A DNA stretch of 64,000 nt from an uncultured Prevotellaceae bacterium. Lineage in GTDB: Bacteria > Bacteroidota > Bacteroidia > Bacteroidales > Bacteroidaceae. This document shows, piece after piece, positions 18,930 through 29,890 of the stretch (the first letter of the stretch is position 1; each line of letters begins with the position of its first letter). The notes beneath the pieces are model-generated. The model saw only the letters and a list, made by a program, of their open reading frames with translations. It did no database searches and was not told the DNA's origin. The translations under genes and the position numbers were made by a program. The stretch covers positions 1 through 64,000 of the forward strand of contig CAMHUI010000003.1 in the NCBI GenBank assembly GCA_946188345.1, read 5' to 3'.

Positions 18930-19680
18930 TTAGGGCGTAGCCCTCCTTTATCCAGTCGTAGCCACGCGTCTCAATCTCCTTGGCCAGTTCGGGGCCGGCG
19001 GTCTTGACGATGCGGCCCTGATAGAGCACGTGGACCACGTCGGGACGTATCATGTCGAGCAGTCGCTCGTAGTGCGTAATGACGATAATCGAAGTGTCGG
19101 GTGTATGGAGTTTGTTTACTCCGTCGGCCACGATGCGCATGGCATCGACGTCCAGACCAGAGTCCGTCTCGTCGAGGATAGCCAGCTTAGGTTCGAGCAT
19201 CGCCATCTGAAAAATTTCGTTGCGCTTCTTCTCACCGCCGCTGAAGCCTTCGTTCACCGAACGGCCCGAGAGCTTGGCGTCGAGGTCTACTATCTTCCGT
19301 TTCTCGCGCATCAGCTTCAGAAACTCTGCAGCGTTCAGGGGCTCCAGCCCTTCATACTTACGCTTTTCGTTAACGGCCGCCTTCATGAAGTTCGTCATCG
19401 ACACACCGGGAATCTCCACGGGGTACTGGAACGAGAGGAACAGCCCCTCGTGGGCGCGGTCTTCGGGCTTCATCTCGAGCAGGTTTTTGCCGTTGAACCA
19501 AGCCTCGCCCGCGGTCACTTCGTAGAGCGGGTTACCCGTCAGCACAGCCGAGAGCGTAGACTTGCCGCTGCCGTTAGGACCCATGATGGCGTGCGTCTCA
19601 CCGTCGCGAATGGTGAGGTCTATGCCCTTCAATATCTCTTTGCCTGCAATCGTGGCATGTAAGCCTTTAACTTCTAACAT
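18919..19680 (-). CDS. sufC: Fe-S cluster assembly ATPase SufC
   Basis: HAIMGPNGSGKSTLSAVLTG Walker A; EGFSGGEKKRNEIFQMAMLEPKLAILDETDSGLDVDA. Confidence 0.97.
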   Translation of the reverse strand: MLEVKGLHATIAGKEILKGIDLTIRDGETHAIMGPNGSGKSTLSAVLTGNPLYEVTAGEAWFNGKNLLEMKPEDRAHEGLFLSFQYPVEIPGVSMTNFMKAAVNEKRKYEGLEPLNAAEFLKLMREKRKIVDLDAKLSGRSVNEGFSGGEKKRNEIFQMAMLEPKLAILDETDSGLDVDAMRIVADGVNKLHTPDTSIIVITHYERLLDMIRPDVVHVLYQGRIVKTAGPELAKEIETRGYDWIKEGYALNEE

Positions 19681-19729
19681 TTATCTTTTTCCTTTTTTTA
19701 TTTTCGCATGTGTATAGGAATAGCTTGCC

Positions 19730-21217
19730 TCATCCCACTGTTCCTTCCAGCGAGACGCTGAGCAGCTTCTGAGCCTCAACGGCAAACTCCATGGGCAGTT
19801 TGTTGAGCACGTCCTTGGCATAGCCGTTGACGATGAGCCCCACTGCCTGCTCTGTGGGGATGCCGCGCTGGTTGCAGTAGAACAGCTGGTCCTCGGAGAT
19901 CTTCGACGTCGTTGCCTCGTGCTCGACGATGGCCGACGGATTGTGGATGTCCATGTAGGGGAAGGTATGTGCGCCGCACTTCGAGCCCAGCAGCAGCGAG
20001 TCGCAAGATGAGTAGTTGCGGGCGTTGTCGGCTGTCGATGTGGCTCGCACCAGTCCTCTATAGGAGTTCTGCGAGTGGCCGGCTGATATGCCTTTCGAGA
20101 TGATGGTCGAGCGGGTGTTCCGCCCCATGTGAATCATCTTTGTTCCGGTGTCGGCCTCCTGATAGTTGTTCGTCACGGCCACGGAGTAGAACTCAGCTAC
20201 GCTGTTGTCGCCGCGCAGGATGCATGAGGGATACTTCCACGTGATGGCGCTGCCCGTCTCTACCTGCGTCCATGAGAGCTTCGAGCCCTCGCCACGCAGG
20301 TCGCCGCGCTTCGTCACAAGGTTCAGCACACCGCCGCGGCCCTGCTCGTCGCCCGGGTACCAGTTCTGCACCGTGGAGTATTTTACCTCCGCACGGTTCA
20401 TGACGATGATTTCGACGATGGCCGCATGCAACTGGTTCTCGTCGCGCATCGGGGCCGTGCAGCCCTCCAGATAGCTCACGTAGCTGTCGTCGTCGGCCAC
20501 GATGAGCGTTCGCTCAAACTGTCCCGTATTGCGGGCGTTGATGCGGAAGTACGACGAGAGTTCCATTGGGCAACGCACGCCCTTCGGGATATATACAAAC
20601 GAGCCATCGGAAAAGACCGCCGAGTTCAAGGCGGCATAGAAGTTGTCGCGATAGGGCACCACCGACCCCAGATACTGCCGCACCAGGTCCGGATGCTCCT
20701 TCACGGCCTCGCCGATGGAGCAGAAGATGACACCCTTCTCGCGCAGCTTCTCCTTGAACGTCGTCTTCACCGAGACGGAGTCCATGATGGCGTCGACGGC
20801 AGTGTTGCCGCTCAGCGCCAGCCGCTCCTCCAAGGGAATGCCCAGCTTGTCGAACGTCTTCTCCAGTTCAGGGTCTATGCTCCCGCTTGCGCCCTCCTTG
20901 GATGGGCGTTGGGAGGTAGGGTCGGCATAGTAAGAGATGGCCTGATAGTCGATGGGCGGCAGGTGCACGTGGCCCCACGACGGCTGCTCCATCGTCAGCC
21001 AATGGCGGAAAGCCTGCAGACGGAACTCCAGCAACCACTCCGGCTCTCCCTTCTTCTGAGAGATAAGCCTGACCACGTCCTCGTTCAGTCCGCGCTCAAT
21101 GATGTCGGTATGCACGTCGGTAGTGAAGCCGAACTCATATTTCTGCTCGGCAATCCGGCGTACCAGCTCATTGTCGCTCTGAGGCTCCTGCTGCTTCTTG
21201 TCTTTCCTCTCTGCCAT
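19730..21217 (-). CDS. sufB: Fe-S cluster assembly protein SufB
   Basis: [67 protein letters not shown]. Confidence 0.97.
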   Translation of the reverse strand: MAERKDKKQQEPQSDNELVRRIAEQKYEFGFTTDVHTDIIERGLNEDVVRLISQKKGEPEWLLEFRLQAFRHWLTMEQPSWGHVHLPPIDYQAISYYADPTSQRPSKEGASGSIDPELEKTFDKLGIPLEERLALSGNTAVDAIMDSVSVKTTFKEKLREKGVIFCSIGEAVKEHPDLVRQYLGSVVPYRDNFYAALNSAVFSDGSFVYIPKGVRCPMELSSYFRINARNTGQFERTLIVADDDSYVSYLEGCTAPMRDENQLHAAIVEIIVMNRAEVKYSTVQNWYPGDEQGRGGVLNLVTKRGDLRGEGSKLSWTQVETGSAITWKYPSCILRGDNSVAEFYSVAVTNNYQEADTGTKMIHMGRNTRSTIISKGISAGHSQNSYRGLVRATSTADNARNYSSCDSLLLGSKCGAHTFPYMDIHNPSAIVEHEATTSKISEDQLFYCNQRGIPTEQAVGLIVNGYAKDVLNKLPMEFAVEAQKLLSVSLEGTVG

Positions 21218-21238
21218 TCAATAATTCATTTGGAACTG

Positions 21239-21246
21239 CAAAGGTA
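21239..21246 (-). promoter_or_regulatory. Promoter -7 element for the suf operon
   Basis: TACCTTTG on the minus strand 22 bp upstream of sufB ATG. Confidence 0.5.
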
Positions 21247-21426
21247 CGAAAAGTCGGTCGCACAACAAAAAAAATTAGTATTTTTTATAGCGCGACGGGG
21301 TAACTTATCAAAATACATCTTGAATGATTCATGACACGGACTGACACGGTAGGGCTTCGTCATCCGGTTCGTTGTATGGAGCTACGGAGGTGGGAGGTGT
21401 CGAGGTCTTAGCTATGGGCTTAAACG

Positions 21427-21464
21427 AAAAGGGGCCGTCTCACGTGGTGTGAGGCGGCCTCTTG
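21427..21464 (-). terminator. Rho-independent terminator of pnp
   Basis: AAGAGGCCGCCTCAC-ACCAC-GTGAGACGGCCCCTTTT on the minus strand. Confidence 0.75.
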
Positions 21465-21491
21465 CTGTGTATTCAATACAGCGTTGGCTGT

Positions 21492-23828
21492 TTAGAATTC
21501 GATGTCGATTTCGTGGTCGAGGGCATCGCTGAAGTCGCGGGGCTCACGCTCGGCCATGGGGTCGTGCTCTTCAGCACGGTTCTCATGACGCGGCTGGCGG
21601 CGGTCGTCGTTACGACGCTCACGGCGGTCGTTGTTGTTACGCTCGCGACGCTCTCCACGCTCGGGGCGCGGACGGCGCTCACGCTCTACGTAGCCCTCGG
21701 GCTTCGGGATGAGCACGCGGTGGGAGAGCTTGTACTTGCCAGTCTTCGGGTCGATTTCGAGGAGCTTGACGGTGATCTTGTCGCCTTCCTTCAGTCCAGC
21801 TTCCTCAACGGTCTCGAGGCGTTTCCAGTCGATTTCCGAAATGTGGAGCAGTCCGTCCTTTCCGGGTAGGATTTCCACGAAGCAGCCGTAGGGCATGATG
21901 CTGCGCACGGTTCCTTCGTATACCTCGCCGACTTCCGGTACGGCGACGATGGCCTTGATCTTGCGGATGGCGGCATCGATGCATTCCTTGTTGGGTGCCG
22001 ACACCTGTACCTTGCCCACTCCGTCGATTTCGTCGATGGTGATGGTGGTCTGGGTGTCTTCCTGCATCTGCTGGATGATCTTTCCGCCAGGGCCGATGAC
22101 GGCGCCGATGAACTCCTTCGGAATCTCGAACTCGACAATGCGGGGCACATGAGGCTTGAGCTCGGGACGCGGCTCGGCGATGGTGTCGGTGAGGCACTTC
22201 AGGATGTGCTCACGGCCGGCCTTAGCCTGCATGAGGGCTTTCTCGAGGATGTCAAATGAGAGACCGTCGCACTTGATGTCCATCTGCGTAGCAGTCAGAC
22301 CGTCGCGCGTACCAGTTGTCTTGAAGTCCATGTCGCCCAGGTGGTCTTCGTCGCCGAGGATGTCGCTGAGCACTGCATACTTATCTTCTCCGGGGTTCTT
22401 GATGAGTCCCATGGCGATGCCGCTGACGGGCTTCTTCATGGGCACGCCGGCGTCCATCAGGGCGAGGGTTCCGGCGCAGACGGTAGCCATGGAGCTGGAG
22501 CCGTTGGACTCGAGAATCTGGCTGACGAGGCGTACGGTGTAGGGGAAGTCCTCGGGAATCTGTCCCTTGAGTCCGCGCCAGGCAAGATGTCCGTGACCAA
22601 TCTCACGGCGTCCCACGCCGCGCTGGGCCTTGGCCTCGCCGGTGCAGAAGGGCGGGAAGTTGTAGTGGAGGAGGAACTTCATATAGCTCTTGTCGAGCAC
22701 GTCGTCGACGAGTTTCTCATCGAGCTTTGTTCCAAGTGTGCAGGTGGAGAGACTCTGTGTCTCGCCGCGTGTGAAGATGGCGCTTCCGTGAGGCATGGGC
22801 AGGGGCGACACTTCGCACCAGATGGGGCGGATGTCGGTGGTCTTTCGTCCGTCGAGTCGGATGCCTTCGTCGAGGATGCAGCGTCGCATGGCGTCGCGTT
22901 CTACGTCGTGGTAGTAGCGGTCCATCATGGCGTCGTATTCCTCCTTGGAGATTTCGGAGTCTTCGGGAACCTCAGCCAGGAACTTCTCTTTGAAGTCGCT
23001 GAGCAGTTTCTCGAATGCCTCGGTGCGTTCTTGCTTGGGCAGAGCCTGCTTGGTGATGTCGTAGGCGGGCTGATAGAGCTCTTTGTTCATACGTTCGCGC
23101 AGGGCCTCGTCGTTGACCTCGTGGTCGTATTCGCGCTTCACGTCGGTACCGAGTTCCTTGGAGAGTTCAGCCTGGAGTTCGCACATGGGTTTGATGGCGT
23201 CCATGGCGGCTTTGAGTGCGCCGAGAAGGTCTTGTTCGGAAACTTCCTTCATCTCGCCTTCCACCATCATGATGTTCTCAGCCGAAGCACCGACCATGAT
23301 GTCCATATCGGCCTGCTTCATCTGCTCAAAGGTGGGGTTGATGACATATTCGCCATTGACACGAGCTACGCGTACCTCAGAGATGGGGCACTCGAAGGGT
23401 ATGTCTGAGCACTGCAGGGCAGCTGAGGCTGCAAAGCCTGCAAGGGCATCGGGCTGGTCAACGCCATCGGCGCTGAGGAGCATGACATTGACGAAAACTT
23501 CTGCGTGATAGTTGCTGGGGAAGAGGGGACGGAGAACTCGGTCAACCAATCGGCTGGTGAGGATCTCGTTGTCGCTTGCCTTGCCTTCGCGCTTGGTGAA
23601 TCCACCGGGGAAACGACCTGCGGCACTGTACTGCTCGCGATAATCAACTTGCAAAGGCATGAAATCGGTGCCGGGTACGGCGTCCTTTGCGGCACAAACG
23701 GTGGCCAGAAGGACGGTGTTGTTCATACGAAGAACTACGCTGCCGTCGGCTTGCTTGGCCAGTTTTCCTGTTTCAATGGTGATGGTCCTTCCATCAGCCA
23801 ATTGAAGGGTTTTTGTAATTACGTTCAT
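21492..23828 (-). CDS. pnp: Polyribonucleotide nucleotidyltransferase
   Basis: [36 protein letters not shown] '[19 protein letters not shown]'; S1 domain; Arg-rich C-terminal tail. Confidence 0.97.
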   Translation of the reverse strand: MNVITKTLQLADGRTITIETGKLAKQADGSVVLRMNNTVLLATVCAAKDAVPGTDFMPLQVDYREQYSAAGRFPGGFTKREGKASDNEILTSRLVDRVLRPLFPSNYHAEVFVNVMLLSADGVDQPDALAGFAASAALQCSDIPFECPISEVRVARVNGEYVINPTFEQMKQADMDIMVGASAENIMMVEGEMKEVSEQDLLGALKAAMDAIKPMCELQAELSKELGTDVKREYDHEVNDEALRERMNKELYQPAYDITKQALPKQERTEAFEKLLSDFKEKFLAEVPEDSEISKEEYDAMMDRYYHDVERDAMRRCILDEGIRLDGRKTTDIRPIWCEVSPLPMPHGSAIFTRGETQSLSTCTLGTKLDEKLVDDVLDKSYMKFLLHYNFPPFCTGEAKAQRGVGRREIGHGHLAWRGLKGQIPEDFPYTVRLVSQILESNGSSSMATVCAGTLALMDAGVPMKKPVSGIAMGLIKNPGEDKYAVLSDILGDEDHLGDMDFKTTGTRDGLTATQMDIKCDGLSFDILEKALMQAKAGREHILKCLTDTIAEPRPELKPHVPRIVEFEIPKEFIGAVIGPGGKIIQQMQEDTQTTITIDEIDGVGKVQVSAPNKECIDAAIRKIKAIVAVPEVGEVYEGTVRSIMPYGCFVEILPGKDGLLHISEIDWKRLETVEEAGLKEGDKITVKLLEIDPKTGKYKLSHRVLIPKPEGYVERERRPRPERGERRERNNNDRRERRNDDRRQPRHENRAEEHDPMAEREPRDFSDALDHEIDIEF

Positions 23829-23920
23829 CTAAAAAATCAAAAAAAATACTTTATTGTTTTATCAACATCTGGTGATATAAATAGCTGCGTCTGTGGGGTG
23901 CGGGCTTTCAAAAAACCGTG

Positions 23921-23928
23921 CAAAGGTA
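23921..23928 (-). promoter_or_regulatory. Promoter -7 element for pnp
   Basis: TACCTTTG on the minus strand. Confidence 0.45.
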
Positions 23929-23992
23929 GCTATTTTATTGATAGAAAACGAATATTCTGGAATTTATTTTCTTTTTTTATGAATAAAAGTAG

Positions 23993-24000
23993 TAACTTTG
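23993..24000 (+). promoter_or_regulatory. Promoter -7 element for the GH27 gene
   Basis: TAACTTTG 35 bp upstream of ATG. Confidence 0.5.
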
Positions 24001-24034
24001 TGGTCAGATACATTAATTTAACACTTAAACCGTC

Positions 24035-26233
24035 ATGAAGAAAAATCTTTTACTATTCACATTCATGGTTATGGGTCTGCTGCAAGTGCAGGCACAGAAG
24101 ATCACTATCAGTGAAGCGCGTTTCCACGTCGGCGACCAGGCTGCATGGAACAGAATGAACTTTGATGACTCTCAGTGGACAATAGTTCCTGTGGGAGAAC
24201 TCTGGACCAATTTCGGTGTGAGCAACCCCAACAACTATGCGTGGTACCGCATGAAGGTCGTCATCCCCAAGAGTCTCGTTGAAAATGCCTTTGACAAGAG
24301 CTTGGTGAAGATTGGCGTAGCCAAGGTCGACGACTGTGACGAGACCTTCGTCAATGGTGTGCTCGTCGGCAAGACTGGTTCGATGCCTCAGGACGACGGC
24401 GGCTACAAGATGGCTTACGACGAGGTGCGCAGCTATGTCGTCGACGGTAAACTCATCAAATGGGACCAGGAGAACATCATTGCCGTGCGTGTCTACAACG
24501 GCAACGACCCTGGGGGTATCTTCGACGGACAGGTAACCGTTGAGCCCGTCATGCTGGCTGATGCCGTCGACATCAAGTTCGCCGAAAAAGAAGCCAACGG
24601 AGAGAAAGTATGCGACATCACCCTCGACTCAAAGGTGGGCTATAAGGGACAGATGAAGGTATCTGTTGTTGACCTCGAGAACAATCAGGAGCTCTACACC
24701 CGGTCACTCAACGTCACCAAGAAGGCCAAGACGATGAGCCTGCCCTACGACCTGCACAAGCAGTTGCGCCTGAAGGCTACCTATACCGACGCCAAGACCG
24801 GTGCCCAGGCCACGGAGTGCTATTCGCCCAAATATATCCTCACGCCGGCAGCACCTGCCACGCCGCGCTACAATGGACCGCAGGTCTATGGAGTCCGCAC
24901 CGGCTCGCCGGTCATCCTCCGCATGGCCTTCTCAGGTGAAAAACCCATGAAATATAGCATCAAGGGCATGCCGGAAGGACTCTCCGTGGACGCCCGGACG
25001 GGTGTCATCTCCGGTGCCGTGAAGAAGGCAGGCAACTACAAGCTGACCTTCGTGGCCGAGAACGCCAAGGGTAAGACAGAGCAGGCCTTCACGTTGCGGG
25101 TAGGCGAGAAGATTGCCCTCACGCCGCCTATGGGATGGAACTCATGGAACTGCTGGGGACTCTCCGTCTCGCAGGAGAAAGTTATCTCCTCGGCCCAGGC
25201 CATCCTCGACAAAGGGCTGGCAGACTATGGCTACAGCTATATCAATGTTGACGATGCCTGGGAAGCCAAAGAGCGTAATGCCGACGGCACCATCGCCACC
25301 AACGAGAAGTTCCCCGACATGAAGGGTCTCGGCGACTGGCTCCACGCCAACGGACTGAAGTTCGGCATCTATTCCTCGCCCGGCGACTATACCTGCGGAC
25401 GCTATCTCGGCAGCATCGACCACGAGGAGCAGGATGCCAAGACCTACAACGAGTGGGGTGTCGACTATCTGAAGTACGACTGGTGTGGCTATGGCCGCGA
25501 GTATGAAAAGCTGGGCGACCACTCGGTGGCAGCCTTTGCGCGGCCTTACATGAAGATGCAGCAGTATCTGCGGCAGCAGCCTCGCGACATCTTCTACTCG
25601 CTCTGCCAGTACGGTATGGCACAGGTGTGGACATGGGGTCACGCCGTCGATGCCAACTCGTGGCGTACCACCGGCGACATCACCGACACCTGGGAGTCGC
25701 TCTACGACATCGGCTTCTGCCGGCAGGTGGGACTTGATCCCTACGCCGCTCCCGGCCACTGGAACGACCCCGACATGCTTATCGTCGGCAAGGTGGGATG
25801 GAGCAACAACCTCCGCGACACCCGGCTCACTCCTGACGAGCAGTATACCCACATCTCGCTCTGGGCCCTACTGGCCTCCAATATGCTCATTGGCTGCGAC
25901 GTGGCCCAGATGGACGACTTCACCGTGGCACTGCTCTGCAACCACGAGGTAAATGCCGTCAACCAGGACGTACTCGGCAAGCAAGCCCGCCAGGCTGTTG
26001 TCAACGGTGACCTGCAGATATGGATTCGTCCGTTGGCCGATGGAACCTATGCCGTAGGTCTCTTCAACCTCGGACTTGACGACCTCACCACCGACCTCGC
26101 CTCCTATCGCGCTGCTCTCGGGCTCAAGGCTCCCATCAAGGGGCTCCGCGACCTCTGGCGGCAGAAAGACCTCAACACCACAGAGTTCCTCATTCCTTCC
26201 CACGGCGTGAAGCTGCTGAAGATAAAACTCTGA
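24035..26233 (+). CDS. Secreted alpha-galactosidase-like glycosidase (GH27) with N-terminal jelly-roll and Ig-like domains
   Basis: LTPPMGWNSWNCWGLSVSQEKV...YINVDDAWEAKERN; YLKYDWCGYG; GHWNDPDMLIVGKVGW. Confidence 0.9.
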   Translation: MKKNLLLFTFMVMGLLQVQAQKITISEARFHVGDQAAWNRMNFDDSQWTIVPVGELWTNFGVSNPNNYAWYRMKVVIPKSLVENAFDKSLVKIGVAKVDDCDETFVNGVLVGKTGSMPQDDGGYKMAYDEVRSYVVDGKLIKWDQENIIAVRVYNGNDPGGIFDGQVTVEPVMLADAVDIKFAEKEANGEKVCDITLDSKVGYKGQMKVSVVDLENNQELYTRSLNVTKKAKTMSLPYDLHKQLRLKATYTDAKTGAQATECYSPKYILTPAAPATPRYNGPQVYGVRTGSPVILRMAFSGEKPMKYSIKGMPEGLSVDARTGVISGAVKKAGNYKLTFVAENAKGKTEQAFTLRVGEKIALTPPMGWNSWNCWGLSVSQEKVISSAQAILDKGLADYGYSYINVDDAWEAKERNADGTIATNEKFPDMKGLGDWLHANGLKFGIYSSPGDYTCGRYLGSIDHEEQDAKTYNEWGVDYLKYDWCGYGREYEKLGDHSVAAFARPYMKMQQYLRQQPRDIFYSLCQYGMAQVWTWGHAVDANSWRTTGDITDTWESLYDIGFCRQVGLDPYAAPGHWNDPDMLIVGKVGWSNNLRDTRLTPDEQYTHISLWALLASNMLIGCDVAQMDDFTVALLCNHEVNAVNQDVLGKQARQAVVNGDLQIWIRPLADGTYAVGLFNLGLDDLTTDLASYRAALGLKAPIKGLRDLWRQKDLNTTEFLIPSHGVKLLKIKL

Positions 26234-26240
26234 ACGACGC

Positions 26241-26301
26241 AAGTTCCCCGGCAATCCTTGCTCTGGGCTAAAGAGTCTGGAGCAGAATGTCGGGGAACTT
26301 T
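26241..26301. terminator. Terminator after the GH27 gene
   Basis: AAGTTCCCCGGCA ... TGTCGGGGAACTTT. Confidence 0.75.
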
Positions 26302-26358
26302 ACCATCATCTTCGTGCACTTTTTTTCTTTTCTTCTTTCATAATTCAGCATTAATTGC

Positions 26359-26366
26359 TACCTTTG
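26359..26366 (+). promoter_or_regulatory. Promoter -7 element for the thioredoxin-like lipoprotein gene
   Basis: TACCTTTG 27 bp upstream of ATG 26394. Confidence 0.45.
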
Positions 26367-26393
26367 CAGCCGAAAGTAAAAAAAGAAGAAGAC

Positions 26394-27572
26394 ATGAAGA
26401 AGATGATAAACTATCTGATGACGATGGCTGCAGCAACGGCTACAGCCATCGTTTTCTCTGCCTGCAGCGGCGGAAAGTATCAAGTCGAGGGAACCATTAC
26501 CGAAGCCGAGGACTCCGTGCTCTATTTCGAGCACATGAGCCTGAGCGGTCCTGTGGTCCTGGCTTCGACCACGTTGAAGTCCGACGGAGCTTTCAGCTTC
26601 AGCCAGCAGGCAGCCGACGCTCCCGAATTCTACCGTCTGCGCATTGCCAACCGCATCATCAACCTTGCCGCCGACTCAGCCGAGACCGTCACCGTGAAGG
26701 CCTCCTATCCCACGATGGGGTCGCAATACACCGTCGAGGGTTCTGACGATTGCGAGAAGATAAAGGAGCTCACCCTCCTGCAGATGCAGCTTCAGAGCCG
26801 CATCCAGTCTATCGTCCGCGACCCGAAGCTGAACCTCGAGGCCGTTGGAAAGGAAGTTGACGCCGTGGTGGCTGAGTATAAAGACAACGTGAAGCGCAAC
26901 TATATCTTCGCCGAGCCGATGAAGGCCTATGCCTACTTCGCCCTCTTCCAGACCGTCTACCTGGGAGGCGGGCAGACGGCCCTCATCTTCAATCCCCGTG
27001 CCAGCGAGGACGACACGAAGGTATATGCCGCCGTGGCCACCTCATGGGATACCTACTACCCTGGCGCCGAGCGAGGCGAGAACCTCCACAACATCGCCAT
27101 CCAGAGCATGAAGGACCAGCGCATCATCCGCAACCGTCAGAACCAGGCCATCGACCTCAGCCAGGTGGATGTGTCGAATACCGTTGACATCGTCCTGCCC
27201 GACAACAAGGGCAAGACCGTACGCCTTTCCGACCTGAAGGGCAAGGTGGTGCTGCTCGACTTCCACATCTTCGGAGCCGATGACTCTACGGAGCGCATCA
27301 TGGCACTGCGAGAGATTTACAACAAGTACCACGGACAAGGCCTGGAAATCTTCCAGGTGGGCTACGATGCCAACGAACACTTCTGGAAGACGCAGACGGC
27401 TGCCCTGCCGTGGACCTGTGTCTACGATGCCGACGGACTCAACAGCCTGAACCTCATGCGCTACAATGTGATGTCGATACCCACTTACTTCCTGCTGAAG
27501 CGCGACAACACCGTCCACATGCGCGACGTACAGATTAAGGATCTCGACAAGGAAATCCGCAGCCTCCTCTGA
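26394..27572 (+). CDS. TlpA/AhpC-type thioredoxin-like lipoprotein (DUF4369-like N-terminus)
   Basis: Lipobox IVFSACSGG; VEGTITEAEDSVLYFEHM; VRLSDLKGKVVLLDFHIFGADDSTERIMALREIYNKYHGQGLEIFQVGYD. The usual CxxC is absent (FHIFGADDS). Confidence 0.75.
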   Translation: MKKMINYLMTMAAATATAIVFSACSGGKYQVEGTITEAEDSVLYFEHMSLSGPVVLASTTLKSDGAFSFSQQAADAPEFYRLRIANRIINLAADSAETVTVKASYPTMGSQYTVEGSDDCEKIKELTLLQMQLQSRIQSIVRDPKLNLEAVGKEVDAVVAEYKDNVKRNYIFAEPMKAYAYFALFQTVYLGGGQTALIFNPRASEDDTKVYAAVATSWDTYYPGAERGENLHNIAIQSMKDQRIIRNRQNQAIDLSQVDVSNTVDIVLPDNKGKTVRLSDLKGKVVLLDFHIFGADDSTERIMALREIYNKYHGQGLEIFQVGYDANEHFWKTQTAALPWTCVYDADGLNSLNLMRYNVMSIPTYFLLKRDNTVHMRDVQIKDLDKEIRSLL

Positions 27573-27594
27573 CGGAGGTCTTTGCTTGAGTCGT

Positions 27595-27680
27595 AAGACA
27601 AGAATAAAGAAAACGCACTGACATGCTGCCTTGGTTTGCTTGGCCCAACAGCATGTCAGTGCGCTTTTTATTCCTGTCTT
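27595..27680. terminator. Bidirectional terminator between convergent genes
   Basis: Arms AAGACAAGAATAAAGAAAACGCACTGACATGCTG and CAGCATGTCAGTGCGCTTTTTATTCCTGTCTT. Confidence 0.9.
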
Positions 27681-27692
27681 TTTGTTTCTTTT

Positions 27693-29312
27693 TCAGAAGC
27701 TTCCCAGCCAGAGGGTGAGGTCGTCGATGAGTTGCTGGTGGTAGCGGAACGTCGTCTGCGAGCCGAATCCGTGGTCGCCGTCGGGATAGATGTGCATGGT
27801 GGCGGGCACGTCGTGGCGGTAGAGTTGCTGATAGTAGTAGATGGCGTTCTCGGGGTTCACGTCGGAGTCGTCGTGGGCAAGGCAGATGAAGGCCCTCGGC
27901 GTGTGCCGTGTCACCTGAACATCGCTACTGTATTTTCCCTCGTCTATCTTCTTGGGCTTGACCTTCTCAAACAGGTTGGCGTAGGTCTCGTCGTCGGTTA
28001 TCTTCGGGTCCATCGAGATGACGGGGTAGAAGAGTATCTGGAAGTCGGGTCTCGCCTCGCCTTCCGACTGGGTGGCGATGGTCGATGCGAGGTGGCCTCC
28101 TGCCGACGAGCCCATGATGCCCACCTGGCGTGGATCTATGTGCCATGCCTTGGCGTTGCGGCGCACCAGTTTCATTGCTTCCTCAGCATCGCTGATGGGT
28201 ACGGCGGGCCGGCCGTGGGGCATGCGATACTTCAGCACGATGGCTGCGATGCCCAGGTCGTTGAAGTATCGGGTCCAGCCGAATCCCTCGTTGTCGATGG
28301 CCAGTCCGGCATAGCCTCCGCCCGGCAGGATGACCACAGCCCTTCCCGTGGCCTTCTCGGGTTGAGGCAGGAAGACGTAGACCTTGGCCGTGTCACGCTT
28401 GTCTGCGCTCTTCACGGCAGGCTTTTTCGGCCATAGCGGCAGTGTCATCTTGCGGCCCTCCTGCTTAGCGTCTATGGCCGGCGCTGCGGGCTTCAGGGTG
28501 GCGAGCCAGCTGCGCAGGTCGGTGAGCATCTGGTAGTGGTAGCGGAAGAAATTGTTGATGCCGTATCCGTGTCCGCCCGAAGGGTAGATGCGGAGCGTTG
28601 CCGGCACGTTGTGCTGCAGCAGCGTCTGGTAGTAGGTGACGCTGTTGGCTGGCGGCACGATGTCGTCGTCATCGCTCAGGAAGATGAAGGCCGGCGGTGT
28701 CTGCCTGGTCACCTGCTGCTCGTTGCTGTAGGTCTTCTCGTCGTCGGCCGTGGCGTTCCTGCCCAGCAGGTTGTCGTGGGAGCCCATGTGGGTGAAGCCG
28801 CGGTCCATGGTAATGACGGGGTAGAACAGTATCTGGAAGTCGGGTTTGGCGTCGCCATGGGCGTGGGTGGCCACGGTGGCAGCCAGATGTCCTCCGGCCG
28901 AGAATCCCATGATGCCCACCTGCCGCGGGTCTATGTGCCAGTCGTCAGCCTGTCGGCGCACCATCCGGATGGTCTCCTCGGCATCGCTGATGGGTACGTC
29001 GCACCGGCCGTGGGGCATGCGGTATTTCAGCACGATGGCGGCGATGCCTTGGGCATTGAAGAACGGAGCCCAGTCGGTTCCCTCGTGTCCCATGGCCAGA
29101 TGCTCGTAGCCTCCACCCGGCAGGATGACCACGGCGCGGCCCGTAGCTATCTGTCTGGCAGGCAGAAAGACGTGCACCCTGGCCGTGTCCTTGGCGTCGA
29201 TGCTCTCTACCAGCGGGCCCTGCTCCCACAACGGCCTCACAAAACTCTCCTGTGCCCGGACCGACAGCGCCAGCAGGGCACAAACCATGACGATGAGAAC
29301 TTTCTTCTTCAT
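27693..29312 (-). CDS. Two-domain alpha/beta-hydrolase (tandem esterase/lipase domains)
   Basis: Two homologous halves, each with RAVVILPGGGY..., GIAAIVLKYRMPHGR..VPISDAEE, and nucleophile elbow GFSAGGH / GSSAGGH. Confidence 0.9.
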   Translation of the reverse strand: MKKKVLIVMVCALLALSVRAQESFVRPLWEQGPLVESIDAKDTARVHVFLPARQIATGRAVVILPGGGYEHLAMGHEGTDWAPFFNAQGIAAIVLKYRMPHGRCDVPISDAEETIRMVRRQADDWHIDPRQVGIMGFSAGGHLAATVATHAHGDAKPDFQILFYPVITMDRGFTHMGSHDNLLGRNATADDEKTYSNEQQVTRQTPPAFIFLSDDDDIVPPANSVTYYQTLLQHNVPATLRIYPSGGHGYGINNFFRYHYQMLTDLRSWLATLKPAAPAIDAKQEGRKMTLPLWPKKPAVKSADKRDTAKVYVFLPQPEKATGRAVVILPGGGYAGLAIDNEGFGWTRYFNDLGIAAIVLKYRMPHGRPAVPISDAEEAMKLVRRNAKAWHIDPRQVGIMGSSAGGHLASTIATQSEGEARPDFQILFYPVISMDPKITDDETYANLFEKVKPKKIDEGKYSSDVQVTRHTPRAFICLAHDDSDVNPENAIYYYQQLYRHDVPATMHIYPDGDHGFGSQTTFRYHQQLIDDLTLWLGSF

Positions 29313-29319
29313 AATGGTG

Positions 29320-29327
29320 CAAAATTA
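29320..29327 (-). promoter_or_regulatory. Promoter -7 element for the two-domain esterase
   Basis: TAATTTTG on the minus strand 8 bp from the ATG. Confidence 0.35.
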
Positions 29328-29339
29328 CAAAAAAAGCCT

Positions 29340-29347
29340 TAACTTTG
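29340..29347 (+). promoter_or_regulatory. Promoter -7 element for the NUDIX gene
   Basis: TAACTTTG 25 bp upstream of ATG 29372. Confidence 0.5.
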
Positions 29348-29371
29348 CAAGCAAATAAAGAAGAAAAGACG

Positions 29372-29890
29372 ATGTCCCATTGGTTAGAACGCTTCCTTTT
29401 TTGTCCCGTCTGCGGCAGCCGTGCCTTTGCCGTTGACAGCGAGAAGAGCCGCCGTTGCGATGCGTGCGGCTTCGAGTTGTTTATGAACGCGAGTGCCAGC
29501 ACCGTTGCCGTCATCACCAACCATAGCGGCCAGATTCTTGTGGTGCGGCGTGCCAAGGAGCCGGCCCGCGGCACTCTTGACCTGCCAGGGGGCTTTGTCG
29601 ACGCGCTGGAGACGGCAGAAGAGGGCGTCTGTCGCGAGGTGCGAGAAGAAACGGGCCTTCATGTTGTCAAGGCCGACTATCTCTTCTCCATCCCCAACGT
29701 CTATGAATACAGCGGCCTGCGCATCCCCACGGAAGACCTCTTCTTCCGCTGTACCGTCAGCGACGACGCCACGCTCCACCCAGCCGACGATGCCGCCGAG
29801 TGCCTGTGGCTGTCGCCAAGTGAGCTACGCCCCGAGGACTTCGGACTCACCTCCATCCGCCAGGGCATCGAGCGGCTCAAGCAGGCATAG
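29372..29890 (+). CDS. NUDIX hydrolase with N-terminal zinc ribbon
   Basis: CPVCGSRAF...RRCDACGFE; NUDIX box GGFVDALETAEEGVCREVREETGL. Confidence 0.9.
   Translation: MSHWLERFLFCPVCGSRAFAVDSEKSRRCDACGFELFMNASASTVAVITNHSGQILVVRRAKEPARGTLDLPGGFVDALETAEEGVCREVREETGLHVVKADYLFSIPNVYEYSGLRIPTEDLFFRCTVSDDATLHPADDAAECLWLSPSELRPEDFGLTSIRQGIERLKQA

Noticed and set aside
22341-23408. 355-aa plus-strand ORF
   Set aside because: Antisense to pnp.
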